From Halostagnicola kamekurae (lineage in GTDB: Archaea; Halobacteriota; Halobacteria; Halobacteriales; Natrialbaceae), in the NCBI RefSeq assembly GCF_900116205.1, contig NZ_FOZS01000003.1, positions 62,001 to 126,000 on the forward strand: a stretch of 64,000 nt of DNA. Reading direction: 5' to 3'. Both the position numbers and the translations under genes were made by a program. The notes under the pieces were generated by a model. That model was not told the DNA's origin. It saw only the letters and a list, made by a program, of their open reading frames with translations, and did no database searches. Below are positions 34,767 through 43,635 of the stretch, in pieces (positions within the stretch are counted from its first letter, which is position 1; every line of letters begins with the position of its first letter).

Positions 34767-35633
34767 ATGGCATCCGAGAGTTTCAACGAGAGCACCACGT
34801 TCGAGATCGGTGGCGACCTCACGATCAATCGATTGGGATTCGGAGCGATGCGGATTACAGGCGATGAGATCATCGGTCCCCCCGAGGACGAGCAGGCGGC
34901 GAAAGAGGTCGTCCGCCGCGCCACCGAGATCGGGGTTGATTTCTTCGACACCGCAGACTCCTACGGCCCGGGGGTCAGCGAGCGACTCCTCGGCGAGGCA
35001 CTCGAGAGCGGCGACGACGTGGTCGTCGCGTCGAAAGCCGGGTTGCTCCGACACCGCAACGGAGACTGGCTTCCCCACGGAGACCCGGACTACCTGAAAA
35101 ATCAGGTTCTGTGTAGTCTCGACAGGCTCCAGACCGATTCGATCGACCTGTACCAGTATCACCGACCGGACCCCGAGACCGACTTCGAGGCGTCGGTCCA
35201 CGCGTTCGCCGAGATGAAAGACGCGGGTCAAATCGACCACGTCGGCCTGTCGAACGTCTCCGTGGAGCAACTCGAAACCGCGATGGACATCGTCGACATC
35301 GCGACGGTCCAGAACGAGTACAACGTCGGTAACCGGGACGACGAGGACGTTCTTCAGGCGTGCGAGGAGAACGGGATCGGGTTCATCCCCTGGGGGCCGA
35401 TGTACGCGATCGACGAGGACGACGTCGCCGACGTGCTCGAGGACGTCGCCGAGACCCGCGACGCAACTTCCCGCCAGGTCGCGCTTGCCTGGTTGCTCCA
35501 CCACTCGGACGTGACACTGCCGATCCCCGGCACCTCGAGCGTCGAGCACCTCGAATCGAACGTCGCCGCCTCGCAGCTATCGCTGACCGACGACGATCTA
35601 GCCGCCCTGAACGATATCGACCCACAGAACTGA
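34767..35633 (+). CDS. Aldo/keto reductase
   Basis: A 288-residue TIM-barrel oxidoreductase. The catalytic tetrad is visible as D and Y in 'FFDTADSYGPGVSERLLGEA', K in 'VVVASKAG', and H in 'LYQYHRPDP'. The C-terminal NADPH-binding part includes 'LPIPGTSSVEHLESNV'. It would reduce a carbonyl substrate in the cytoplasm. Start ATG 34767 follows a TATA-like GTTTTTATGAC about 30 bases upstream. It is monocistronic. Confidence 0.9.
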   Translation: MASESFNESTTFEIGGDLTINRLGFGAMRITGDEIIGPPEDEQAAKEVVRRATEIGVDFFDTADSYGPGVSERLLGEALESGDDVVVASKAGLLRHRNGDWLPHGDPDYLKNQVLCSLDRLQTDSIDLYQYHRPDPETDFEASVHAFAEMKDAGQIDHVGLSNVSVEQLETAMDIVDIATVQNEYNVGNRDDEDVLQACEENGIGFIPWGPMYAIDEDDVADVLEDVAETRDATSRQVALAWLLHHSDVTLPIPGTSSVEHLESNVAASQLSLTDDDLAALNDIDPQN

Positions 35634-35936
35634 CCTGCAGTACAGTCGCGGACGGACTCGAGCGTTCTCGTTCAAGTCGTTCTTGTCTACGCTATACCAA
35701 AATCACTCAAGCTACTGTTGTATAGCGATCCACCAAAGCCCTCGAGAAAATCTCCGTCCAACTCTCTCGCCCTGGGCGTCTTCGCTCTCGAGTCCGATCG
35801 GATCGATGCACGATACAGGGCCGGGCCCGTATCCGGCCATAATCGGCACCTGACTCGAGTAGAGGACATACCATCAGTAATACTAACATTATTGTTGGGA
35901 GACGTATTAGAACTATCAAAGGTGGGTGAAGAGAAG
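35634..35936. other. Intergenic region, promoter of next gene
   Basis: No gene is supported. The right part is AT-rich (AGTAATACTAACATTATTG near 35876-35894, and GTATTAG near 35904) and probably holds the promoter of the gene starting at 35937. Long open frames on both strands over this area do not look like haloarchaeal proteins. Confidence 0.4.
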
Positions 35937-36335
35937 ATGGGGAGCGAAGACACATACAAAACAGTACACGGGGCGTTGAATCGACTCGATGAATTAACCG
36001 ATCCAATCCGGTTAGATCGGGATAAGCACGAAATCGATGCGTATCTGTTCGCCATAGAAAGTATGGCTAAAACCGCCATGAAGAAAGACGACCTCCGAGA
36101 AGCGCATCGGCTGCTCGACCTCCGAGACAGCATCGACGTTTCCGACGAGGAGGGACAGATCGTCGAGGTTCCTCGGTCCGATGCTCTCCGGCTGTCGGTG
36201 ACGCTCCATTCGTACCGCGAGAAGCTTCTGGACGACGGTGATGAGGTCAGTGCGTCGGACGTGGAGCAATCGGCCGCCATCATCGATCGGAAGCTCGAGC
36301 AGAAGTCCGGCGAGACGGAGAGAGAAGAGCAATAG
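35937..36335 (+). CDS. Hypothetical acidic helical protein
   Basis: A 132-residue soluble, mostly helical protein starting 'MGSEDTYKTVHGALNRLDEL' and ending with a charged tail 'EQKSGETEREEQ'. The upstream in-frame 73 residues are basic and AT-rich and are not included. A GGTGGG sequence 11 bases before the ATG may serve as ribosome-binding site. I do not recognise the family. It sits at the left edge of an AT-rich stretch. Confidence 0.6.
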   Translation: MGSEDTYKTVHGALNRLDELTDPIRLDRDKHEIDAYLFAIESMAKTAMKKDDLREAHRLLDLRDSIDVSDEEGQIVEVPRSDALRLSVTLHSYREKLLDDGDEVSASDVEQSAAIIDRKLEQKSGETEREEQ

Positions 36336-36779
36336 GACATCCTTACAGTTGGTAGATCGTCGAGTGAACTGACTCACACATCGCTCGCTGCCGGTATCGA
36401 GGGCCATCGATTACGCATATAACGCGCGGATCGATGGGTCGAAACCCCTAGTGCTTGATCAGTGATCGTACACTCTCTTCGCAGAGTTTTCGCGAAATTT
36501 CAGCCAGTCATAGCCTTTCTCGCCAGCCGAGCTGTGTGTCGTGGCGTTTCTCGGTCGTACTTCCAATTCCCTATTCTGACGGTCGAAGCCGACGCTATCC
36601 AGCAGTTCACCAAGATCCTGATTTCTATAATCGGTTGCTTTTGCTCTGTGTATAGTCCTCTCAAGGGAGTGAGTACGGGTTGTGCATTCAGAAAATCCGA
36701 TCGCACTGGTCTTGATAGAGAGCCAACACGACCCAAAAACATCAAAGTCATACTGCTTGGATCTCAAAAATGTCACCCA
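36336..36779. other. AT-rich decayed stretch
   Basis: No intact gene. Both strands carry interrupted coding-like runs, such as 'YRNQDLGELLDSVGFDRQ' on the minus strand near 36590-36650 and 'SYFQFPILTVEADAIQQF' on the plus strand near 36550-36610. They overlap each other, so at most one is a former gene. Insertion-element decay is a likely cause. Confidence 0.4.
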
Positions 36780-37022
36780 GTGAGATCTTCATTGCTGAAA
36801 ATAGCCGTGATTGCTATGGGAATGTTGCTATTAGTATTCGCTTACAGTTATGGAATAACCACTTGTACAGCAGTTAGTAGTGGTGGAGAAATAGCCCAGC
36901 AACAGTGTACCACGAACCAGCTACATCAGTTAGGAGCTGGAGTTCTTCTTGCTGGAGGGGTGGGGCTCATCATGTTTGGGGCTTGGAACGAGATAAAGAC
37001 CGTCTACCGGGCTCTTAATTAG
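36780..37022 (+). CDS. Small two-helix membrane protein, start uncertain
   Basis: An 80-residue protein with two hydrophobic segments ('IAVIAMGMLLLVFAYSYG' and 'LGAGVLLAGGVGLIMFGAW') separated by a Cys- and Gln-containing loop with two cysteines ('TTCTAVSSGG', 'QQQCTTNQLH'). The GTG at 36780 gives a basic N-terminus before helix 1; ATG 36816 is the alternative. AT-rich codons set it apart from the core. I know no family. Possibly accessory. Confidence 0.45.
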   Translation: MRSSLLKIAVIAMGMLLLVFAYSYGITTCTAVSSGGEIAQQQCTTNQLHQLGAGVLLAGGVGLIMFGAWNEIKTVYRALN

Positions 37023-37233
37023 TAAAGGAAATTGGCAGATTGGGACGCTATATCCCCGTTCATCAGTGAGAAGAGCCGCGGTCGCGACAGCGAACCGTGA
37101 CTCTTGCAGTTATCAGTGGATAGTAGCGCGATTTCTTCATTCAGATATGTGATTGAATATAAACCAGGTAATTCGGCAACTACGTGTACGTACTTATCGA
37201 AAATAATTACATAGAAACGGCTAATGTTATGCT

Positions 37234-37416
37234 ATGGACGATACTCGGATTATTCAGGTGGCAACTCTCTGGTTTGTTGTCCTCATCTACATACAGACAG
37301 GCTCTGGTGGCGGTGGCGCAATTAATATGGCCATCGGGTTCATTGCTCTTCTCCTCATGTATATTCTTCCGCTCACTCTCGTTATTTTTGTCATCCTACA
37401 ACTCATCGATAGATAG
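37234..37416 (+). CDS. Small two-helix membrane protein
   Basis: A 60-residue protein starting 'MDDTRIIQVATLWFVVLIYI' with a glycine-rich turn 'TGSGGGGAINMAIG' and a second helix 'ALLLMYILPLTLVIFVILQL'. A TATA-like CTTATCG/AAATAATTAC lies 30-40 bases upstream. The family is unknown. Together with the protein at 36780-37022 it forms an AT-rich pair of orphan membrane microproteins. Confidence 0.5.
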   Translation: MDDTRIIQVATLWFVVLIYIQTGSGGGGAINMAIGFIALLLMYILPLTLVIFVILQLIDR

Positions 37417-37630
37417 ACCACCTCTACTTACCGTGATTTTCACGCCTAACTCTGAATAAAGAAACCGTATTACCAACTACTGTTATTGATGTGGGTAGTC
37501 ACTTCGGAATCGAACACCACGCTCGTTCACTCGAGTGGACCGTCCATTGATACCGCTCGATCACACGACCGTCTCACCATCGGTGTCAGTTCCCGGCCGA
37601 GTGCAGAAAACGAGGAGAGGCCGTCGAGCG

Positions 37631-38152
37631 CTACCAGGGACTTTCGACCAGGGTCACGGAATCCGTTCCGGACAGGCCGTGTTCGCCCGAGTCGTCGCGC
37701 TCCCACTCGAGGCGACCGCTCGATTCGTCGCCGTCGAAGCCGGTGTCCTCGACTGGGAATTTTAGCACCAGATCGTCGGTTCCGTCGCCCGTGACGTCGC
37801 ACTCGAACCCGTCGTTCAGCGGGCGCGCGCCGTCGCCGTCGCGAACCACATCCGGCGCACCGAACCGATACCGAACCGGTTCGTCCGTCGGATCGAACGA
37901 CGACGTTGCTTCGACCGCGACCAGCACCACTCCGCAGTCGTCGTACTCGATTTCGTTTTTATCACACCACGGTTGAATCTGGATCTCCAGACCCGATTCG
38001 AAGTGGGCCGCCGCCTGACCGGTCAAGGTCGGTACGGCGACCGCACCGGCGGCCGCACCGAGCGCGATACGGCCGAACGTTCGTCGGGAGGTCGTCGCAC
38101 CGTCGTCGTTTGCGTCTTCTGTCGCCGCCTCGAAGTAAGTTTTAGGAGGCAT
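37631..38152 (-). CDS. Tat-exported hypothetical protein
   Basis: A 173-residue exported protein. A twin-arginine signal 'SRRTFGRIALGAAAGAVAVP' follows a 20-residue charged leader, with a likely cleavage after 'TGQAAA'. The mature part, about 125 residues, has two cysteines near its start ('PWCDKNEIEYDDCG') and a beta-rich acidic body. No lipobox is seen, so it is probably secreted or bound to the cell wall. I do not recognise the family. Confidence 0.7.
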   Translation of the reverse strand: MPPKTYFEAATEDANDDGATTSRRTFGRIALGAAAGAVAVPTLTGQAAAHFESGLEIQIQPWCDKNEIEYDDCGVVLVAVEATSSFDPTDEPVRYRFGAPDVVRDGDGARPLNDGFECDVTGDGTDDLVLKFPVEDTGFDGDESSGRLEWERDDSGEHGLSGTDSVTLVESPW

Positions 38153-38248
38153 GCAATTAATTCGTTCTCGGTGGAAACTATAGGTCGTTCTGGTGCGACT
38201 ATCGAACCGCCAGTCAGAAGACGCACCGTTCCGGCCAGTTCCCCGCGA

Positions 38249-39607
38249 TCAGTGAGTGGCGAGGACCGTGGCGACGACGTAGGTGCTCCCGGCCATCAGT
38301 GCGAAATGCGGGGCAAACGCCTTCAGCGCCAGTTCCTTCGATTCGGTCATCGTGCGCGCGACTTGCCACGCGATCACCGCACTCCAGAGAACCGCGAGCC
38401 AGAGCCAGCCGGTGACGAAGAACGCGTCCCACGCCGCAACGATCTCGGGACTCGCGCCGGCGGGAAGGTCGAGGGGGATACCGAGTCCGCCCGCGAACAC
38501 GTTCAGCGTCTGGCCGCCCGACTCGAGCAACCCGCCGATGGCGTGGCTCCCGAACGTGAACATGATCCCCAGCGGCGCGTAGGCGAGCCCGAACTTCGTG
38601 AACGACATCGTCCAGTCGATCCCACTCCAACTACTCGCGAGTCGATTGACGGCGGTAAACGCCAGAATCGTCGCGATGATGCTCACGGCGTAGGCGGCGG
38701 TCGGGGCGAGGACGCCGGGGAGGCTTCCGACGAGTGCGGTCTCCTCGACAGGGCCGCCGAGGACGTGATCGATCGGGAAGACGGCCCAGATCACGAGCGC
38801 GACGAGCGCCTCGTCGACGAGCGGGATGCGTTCGGTCAGCACCTTCGCGCCCGGCCAGCGGAATCGAAGCTCCACGTCCTCGTCTGGGTTTTCGGTCGTA
38901 CACTTCATGCAGGCGGTACACCGGCGGTCGGTACTGAGAAAGTCGCTCTTGTACTCGAGGGTCGCACACTGAACGCCGGTGTCCGTGTTCTGGGCGACCT
39001 CGAGCGGCGAGAACTTCGAGGTGACGCTCATGACGCCCGTCGCTGGGCAGACGTATCGACAGAACGCCTGTCGCTGGTAGACGAGACTGACGGCGACCGC
39101 GACGCCGAGGATGACGAGCCAGTAAATCGGAATGAGACGCGGCGAATAGGCGACGCCGACCTTGTACATTGGCCACCGCGCCATGGCGAACGACAGGGCT
39201 GTAAGCGATAGGACGGATATCGGGAGGCCCAACACGACCCACTTTCGCGTATACATCGGGAAGTGACGTTGTAGGCCGAACCGCTGGGTAAACCGAACGA
39301 TCGCACCCATCGGGCAGAAGTAACACCAGATTCGACCGAGAAAGACGAGGCTGAGAATCATGACCGGCGCCCACCAGAAGCCGAAGAACGCGACGTTCCC
39401 GAAGTTGGTCGCCGAATCCGTCGGACCGACTGCGGCCCGGTAAATCGCGTAGAAGAAGATCGCGACGGTGAGCAAGTTCACTGCATGTTGGACGTTCTTG
39501 TTCGTGAACAGAAACCGCATCACGCGGTTGTTCGTCAGTGTGATACTAGCACTCGAGTTCTGTTGCTCGGCGGTGGTTCGGTTCGACCGTTTCTCTTCAG
39601 TTGCCAT
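38249..39607 (-). CDS. Membrane polyferredoxin, NapH/NosR/CcoG-like
   Basis: A 452-residue membrane iron-sulfur protein with about ten helices. Cysteine motifs are 'GRIWCYFCPMGAIVRF' (CxxC), 'CRYVCPATGVMSV' (CxxxC), and a ferredoxin-like 'CTACMKCTTENPDEDVEL', where the fourth cysteine of a standard [4Fe-4S] motif is missing after the third. This layout is shared by NapH, NosR and the CcoG/RdxA cupric reductases. The ATG at 39607 is chosen; upstream residues are basic and not protein-like. It lies next to cytochrome c oxidase genes and 6.5 kb from a FixI-like copper ATPase, so a role in delivering electrons or copper during oxidase assembly is plausible but inferred. It may instead serve another respiratory chain. 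Confidence 0.75.
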   Translation of the reverse strand: MATEEKRSNRTTAEQQNSSASITLTNNRVMRFLFTNKNVQHAVNLLTVAIFFYAIYRAAVGPTDSATNFGNVAFFGFWWAPVMILSLVFLGRIWCYFCPMGAIVRFTQRFGLQRHFPMYTRKWVVLGLPISVLSLTALSFAMARWPMYKVGVAYSPRLIPIYWLVILGVAVAVSLVYQRQAFCRYVCPATGVMSVTSKFSPLEVAQNTDTGVQCATLEYKSDFLSTDRRCTACMKCTTENPDEDVELRFRWPGAKVLTERIPLVDEALVALVIWAVFPIDHVLGGPVEETALVGSLPGVLAPTAAYAVSIIATILAFTAVNRLASSWSGIDWTMSFTKFGLAYAPLGIMFTFGSHAIGGLLESGGQTLNVFAGGLGIPLDLPAGASPEIVAAWDAFFVTGWLWLAVLWSAVIAWQVARTMTESKELALKAFAPHFALMAGSTYVVATVLATH

Positions 39608-39749
39608 CACCCCACGTTTCCGGCACCGTATTGTGATTATTCTGGTGCATAAGTCGAAAAAACGAACGCCACGTCTCCCGCGAAGGATCGACCCCATTCG
39701 AAATCGCGACCAATGAGGTCACGGTCAGTGGACGACCACGCCGAGGGAG

Positions 39750-39878
39750 TCACGGGAGGCTCGCGCCGGTGAACGCCAGCAGGTAGACGACGATGGCGAC
39801 GAGCGTGAGTCCGAGGACGATCATCACGAACCGGAAGGCTCCCTCTGGAGTGTAGATGGACGATATTTGGAGATCCAT
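39750..39878 (-). CDS. 42-residue membrane microprotein of oxidase locus
   Basis: A short gene reading 'MDLQISSIYTPEGAFRFVMI' followed by a single membrane helix 'VLGLTLVAIVVYLLAFTG' and ending 'ASLP'. Codon bias is that of core genes, and ATG and stop are clean. It lies between the polyferredoxin and the oxidase subunit II genes. Small one-helix subunits are frequent in aa3-type oxidases, so it may be an accessory oxidase subunit. Confidence 0.6.
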   Translation of the reverse strand: MDLQISSIYTPEGAFRFVMIVLGLTLVAIVVYLLAFTGASLP

Positions 39879-40014
39879 CCGCGTTACTACGTCGACCACG
39901 TACAAAAACATCGGGCGAGATTCTGTCTCGCGGCCCCTGTAGACAGCCGCCTCGAGTGGTCCAGAAGGTGACGACCTCGGACGATTCCGGGTGATAACCG
40001 CCTCAGGCGGCCCC

Positions 40015-40086
40015 GATAGACGACCGGCTCAACGGACCGGGCGACGCTACGATCGACGACCGTCTCAACGGTCCGGGCGACGCTAC
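40015..40086. repeat. 36-bp tandem repeat, two copies
   Basis: Two copies of a 36-base unit (40015-40050 and 40051-40086) differ at three positions; each ends GGGCGACGCTAC, and a partial third start (GATCGAC) follows. It overlaps the last codon and stop of the small membrane protein gene at 40083-40310 and probably arose by local duplication downstream of it. Confidence 0.8.
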
Positions 40087-40310
40087 GATCGACTCGCGTC
40101 CCGTTCGATCAGTCGCGCGGCGAGATAGGTCACGAACGCGAGCAGAATCAGCGGGAAGATCGTCAGCGCGTGGGTCATGACGACGGGGAGCAGCTCGAAC
40201 TCCCACGGCGAGACGAGCTCGAAAAGTATCACGAAGTACGCGAGGATCGCCACCGGAGCGAGGTTGATCGAGGCGTCGATCGCCGTTTCTCGGGAGAGCC
40301 ACTCCAGCAT
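40083..40310 (-). CDS. Small two-helix membrane protein (DUF6684-like)
   Basis: A 75-residue protein with two membrane helices ('LAPVAILAYFVILFELVS' and 'ALTIFPLILLAFVTYLAARL') and an N-terminus 'MLEWLSRETAIDASINL'. From memory it matches haloarchaeal DUF6684, often found beside oxidase genes. It is divergent from oxidase subunit II (40429), with a 118-base shared promoter region. A 36-bp tandem repeat begins at its stop codon. Confidence 0.6.
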   Translation of the reverse strand: MLEWLSRETAIDASINLAPVAILAYFVILFELVSPWEFELLPVVMTHALTIFPLILLAFVTYLAARLIERDASRS

Positions 40311-40428
40311 AGCCGCGTGTTCGGTCCCGAATCAGATAAACCGTGTTCATCGTTCTCCGGAGTCGAACCGATCGCGGTCTCGTTTCGGACAAACGCTTAT
40401 AGGGGGCGTTGATGAAGGGGGCTGATGG

Positions 40429-41187
40429 ATGCGGAGCCTACAGCGTGCCCTCCTCGCTGCGACGCTTTTCCTGCTCTCGGTAGCCGCGATTCCGACCGCG
40501 TCCGCTGCGAATTCGGTCACGAACGAGTTTATCAGCAACCTCAACGAGCAGTTGCTCTACCTCGCCGTTCCGATCGCCGTGCTGGTCGAAGGCATCCTGA
40601 TCTACACCGTCTGGCGGTTTCGTGCGAACGGTGACGACGACGGGACGGAACCGGAGCCGACCCGGGAGAACCGACAACTCGAGATCACCTGGACGGTCGC
40701 GACCGCGCTCGTGTTGCTGTTCGTCGGAACGGCCTCGTTCACCACGCTGGCACAGCCGAGCGTGTCGTCGATCATCGACGATCCCCAGAGCGACGACGGG
40801 CCGCCCGACGCACCAGCGGACGCCGTCGACGTCGACATCGTCGCCGAACAGTGGGAGTTTACGTTCGAGTATCCGGACGAGAACGTGACGACCAGCGACG
40901 CGCTGGTGCTCCCCGAGAACCAATCCGTGTACATGTACGTGACGTCGACGGACGTGATCCACTCCGTCCACGTGCCAGCACTGGGGCTCAAGCAGGACGC
41001 GATCCCCGGCGAGACACATCTCCTCCGAACCACGGCGACGGAACAAGGGGAGTATCGACTGTACTGCGCCGAACTGTGCGGGCAGGGCCATCCCGAGATG
41101 TTGTCCACGGTCCGGGTCGTCGACGAAGACGAGTACGAATCGTGGCTCGAGGAACAACGATCGGAATCCAGTGATGATGGGAACTGA
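40429..41187 (+). CDS. coxB: Cytochrome c oxidase subunit II
   Basis: A 252-residue subunit II. A signal peptide ('MRSLQRALLAATLFLLSVAA') is followed by two membrane helices ('LLYLAVPIAVLVEGILIY' and 'ITWTVATALVLLFVGTAS'), then an outward-facing cupredoxin domain. The binuclear CuA ligands are in 'HSVHVPALGLKQDAIPG' and 'CAELCGQGHPEM', all present. It receives electrons from a blue-copper protein or cytochrome. TATA-like CTTATAG lies about 30 bases upstream. Its end overlaps the next gene. Confidence 0.93.
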   Translation: MRSLQRALLAATLFLLSVAAIPTASAANSVTNEFISNLNEQLLYLAVPIAVLVEGILIYTVWRFRANGDDDGTEPEPTRENRQLEITWTVATALVLLFVGTASFTTLAQPSVSSIIDDPQSDDGPPDAPADAVDVDIVAEQWEFTFEYPDENVTTSDALVLPENQSVYMYVTSTDVIHSVHVPALGLKQDAIPGETHLLRTTATEQGEYRLYCAELCGQGHPEMLSTVRVVDEDEYESWLEEQRSESSDDGN

Positions 41188-41629
41188 ACGAATCGGCGAC
41201 TCGAACCGATCGATGAATCGGTTCGGGCACGTGATCGCCGCCGGCGTTTCGGCGACCGCGGTCATGTCGTTGTTGCTCTTGCTTTTGGAGGTCCAGACCC
41301 GCTCGGAGATGAACCTCTTTTCGGTGATCGCACGGTTCATCGGGACGCCGAACGATCCGACCGTCGGTTTCGTGCTGTTCGCCGTCGCCGGCTCGGTCGG
41401 CTGGCCGCTTTTGTTCCTCGCGCTCGAGCCCTACCTCCCTTTCGGGCCTGATCCCGCCGCCCGCGGCGTCGTGTTCGCCTCGATCCTGTGGATCCCCTTC
41501 GTCGTCGCGGGACGCGGGAACGTCGACGGGCCGCTGCTCGTCCTGTTCGGGGCCTACACCCTGTTCGCCCACTGGGCCTACGGGTTCACCCTCGGGGCGG
41601 TGTACGCGCGCCTCTCGAGTCGACCCTGA
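41177..41629 (+). CDS. Oxidase-locus membrane protein (DUF6789-like), copy 1
   Basis: A 150-residue four-helix protein beginning 'MGTERIGDSNRSMNRFGHVI'. Core segments include 'GSVGWPLLFLALEPYLPFG' and 'AHWAYGFTLGAVYARL'. It is paralogous to the protein at 43636-44181, which shares the 'PLLF...LP', 'FA-IMW-FV' and 'HWxYGxxLG' pattern. Start codons 41171, 41174 and 41177 are all in frame; its beginning overlaps coxB by 11 bases, showing co-transcription. Function unknown; a role in heme-copper oxidase assembly or structure is inferred from position. Confidence 0.7.
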   Translation: MGTERIGDSNRSMNRFGHVIAAGVSATAVMSLLLLLLEVQTRSEMNLFSVIARFIGTPNDPTVGFVLFAVAGSVGWPLLFLALEPYLPFGPDPAARGVVFASILWIPFVVAGRGNVDGPLLVLFGAYTLFAHWAYGFTLGAVYARLSSRP

Positions 41630-41798
41630 TCGCGAACTCCCGGACGAGTGGGTCCTGGTCTCGAATCCTCAGTCGAATCGGCTCTAATCGCGAACCCACG
41701 GTCGAACGGCACAAACCTTTATTCGCCGTTCGTTGAAGGCGCACATAGCCGCCGGGTACGGACGGCGCTCGAACCGTCTCGCCCGGCGCGAACAAACG

Positions 41799-43604
41799 AT
41801 GTTAGATACGATCCCCGGAATCGCGTTCGCCGCGATCATCTTGACGGCGCTGGCAGGGTACTATCGGTTTCGTAGTGATCGCCCGCCCAGATCGTTCGCC
41901 GACGGCGGGGTCGCGTCCCCCACGATTGGCTTGACGGGCACGGCGAAACCGACCGGGCTGACGCGCTGGTTCACGACCGTCGATCACAAGGACATCGGAT
42001 TATTGTACATCCTCTTTGGAACCGTGGCGGCGCTGTGGGGGATGACGGACGCGATGATGATGCGCAGCGAACTGCTGGTGCCCGAAAGCGCCATCTGGAA
42101 CGTCGAGACGTACAACGCGGTGTTTACGACACATGGCCTCACGATGCTGTTTTTCTTCGTGACGCCGGTGTTCACCGGGATCGCCAACTACGTGTTACCG
42201 CTGTTGCTCGGAGCGGACGACCTCGCGTTCCCGCGAATCAACGCGATCGCGTTCTGGTTGCTCCCGCCGTCGCTGCTCATGGTTCGGGGCGGGCTAATCA
42301 CCGATATTATAGGCATGGTGCTCGGCGTGTTGCCGGTCGACGTGACCGTCTTCGAGGCGCTCGAGCCGGTCGCGATGGGCTGGACCATGTACACGCCGCT
42401 GTCGGTAGAGATGGCCAACCCGCAGATCAGCGTCGCGGTGCTCGGCCTGCATCTGAGCGGCATCGCCACGACGATGGCGGCGATCAATTTCATCGTTACC
42501 ATCTTCACGGAGCGGCCGGACGACCTGGGCTGGGACAGACTGGATATCTTCTCGTGGAACATCCTCGTCACAAGCGGGCTCATCTTGCTCGCGTTTCCGC
42601 TGCTCGGTAGCACGCTGATCATGCTGTTGCTCGATCGCAACTTCGGGACGACGTTCTTCGCGGTCGAAGGGGGTGGTCCGATGCTCTGGCAGCACCTGTT
42701 CTGGTTCTTCGGTCACCCGGAGGTGTACATCCTCGTGTTGCCCGCGTTCGGACTGGTCAGTCTCATACTGCCGAAGTTCTGCGGTCGCCGGCTGTTCGGC
42801 TTTCGCTTTATCGTCTACTCGACGCTCGCGATCGGGATCCTCTCGTTCGGCGTCTGGGCCCACCACATGTTCGCGACCGGAATGGACCCCAGACTGCGCT
42901 CGAGTTTCATGGCCGTCTCGTTGGCCATCGCGATACCGAGCGCGATCAAGGAGTTCAACTGGATCGCGACGATGTGGAACGGGAAGATAAATCTCACCGC
43001 GCCGATGATCTGTATCCTCGGCGGCATGAGTACGTTCGTCGTCGGTGGGATTACGGGCGTCTTCCTCGCGGCGGTCCCCGTCGACCTCGTGCTCCACGAC
43101 ACACATTACGTCGTCGGCCACTTCCACCTCATCGTCGTCGGCATCATCCCCCTCGCGATGATGGCGGCGAGTTACTACTGGTACCCGCTGATCACGGGCC
43201 GGATGTACAACCAGCGACTCGCGCGGATACAGTCTGCGCTCCTGATCGTCGGCTCCTTTATCACGTTCATCCCGCTTTTGATTCTGGGATACATGGGAAT
43301 GCCGCGCCGGTACGCCGTCTATCCCGTCGAGTTCATCACGCTCAACCAGATCGCGTCCATCGGTGCGTTCGTCCTCGGCGCCAGCGTGATCCTCTGGGTG
43401 ATAAACATGATCCAGTCGCTTCGCACCGGGAAGATCGTCCGGGACGCAGACGTCTGGAACCTCAAAGCAACCGGCCAGTTCACCCGCGAGTGGCAGTGGT
43501 TCGAGGACCGACTCGAGCAACGCGACGAGCCGGCGGTCTCGGTCGATGAGGGCAACGAGAGCGACGGGGGCAACGAGGGCGATGGGACGCCCGACGGCGG
43601 ATGA
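41799..43604 (+). CDS. coxA: Cytochrome c oxidase subunit I
   Basis: A 601-residue heme-copper oxidase core with 12-14 helices. Heme a ligand histidine is in 'TTHGLTMLFFFVTP', CuB and cross-linked Tyr in 'FFGHPEVYILVLPAFG', CuB histidines in 'GVWAHHMFATGMD', and the heme a3/heme a pair in 'HDTHYVVGHFHLI'. The glutamate of GHPEVY marks an A-type (D-channel) enzyme. The K-channel lysine is in 'AIPSAIKEFNWIATMW'. It reduces O2 to water and pumps protons. ATG 41799 is chosen over 41733, whose extra 22 residues are basic. The acidic Gly/Asp/Asn tail is an unusual C-terminal extension. Confidence 0.95.
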   Translation: MLDTIPGIAFAAIILTALAGYYRFRSDRPPRSFADGGVASPTIGLTGTAKPTGLTRWFTTVDHKDIGLLYILFGTVAALWGMTDAMMMRSELLVPESAIWNVETYNAVFTTHGLTMLFFFVTPVFTGIANYVLPLLLGADDLAFPRINAIAFWLLPPSLLMVRGGLITDIIGMVLGVLPVDVTVFEALEPVAMGWTMYTPLSVEMANPQISVAVLGLHLSGIATTMAAINFIVTIFTERPDDLGWDRLDIFSWNILVTSGLILLAFPLLGSTLIMLLLDRNFGTTFFAVEGGGPMLWQHLFWFFGHPEVYILVLPAFGLVSLILPKFCGRRLFGFRFIVYSTLAIGILSFGVWAHHMFATGMDPRLRSSFMAVSLAIAIPSAIKEFNWIATMWNGKINLTAPMICILGGMSTFVVGGITGVFLAAVPVDLVLHDTHYVVGHFHLIVVGIIPLAMMAASYYWYPLITGRMYNQRLARIQSALLIVGSFITFIPLLILGYMGMPRRYAVYPVEFITLNQIASIGAFVLGASVILWVINMIQSLRTGKIVRDADVWNLKATGQFTREWQWFEDRLEQRDEPAVSVDEGNESDGGNEGDGTPDGG

Positions 43605-43635
43605 CTCAGTACCGGCGACTCGGAGGGGAGGTTCC

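Noticed and set aside
35687-36340. 217-residue Ser/Arg-rich minus-strand frame
   Set aside because: Complement of the acidic helical gene at 35937-36335; non-acidic and not haloarchaeal in composition.
40015-40086. 36-bp tandem repeat considered as a CRISPR start
   Set aside because: The copies are directly adjacent with no spacers, and no cas genes are nearby.
42294-43520. 408-residue minus-strand frame opposite coxA
   Set aside because: Composed of Arg/His/Asp runs created by the complementary codons; no protein family features.
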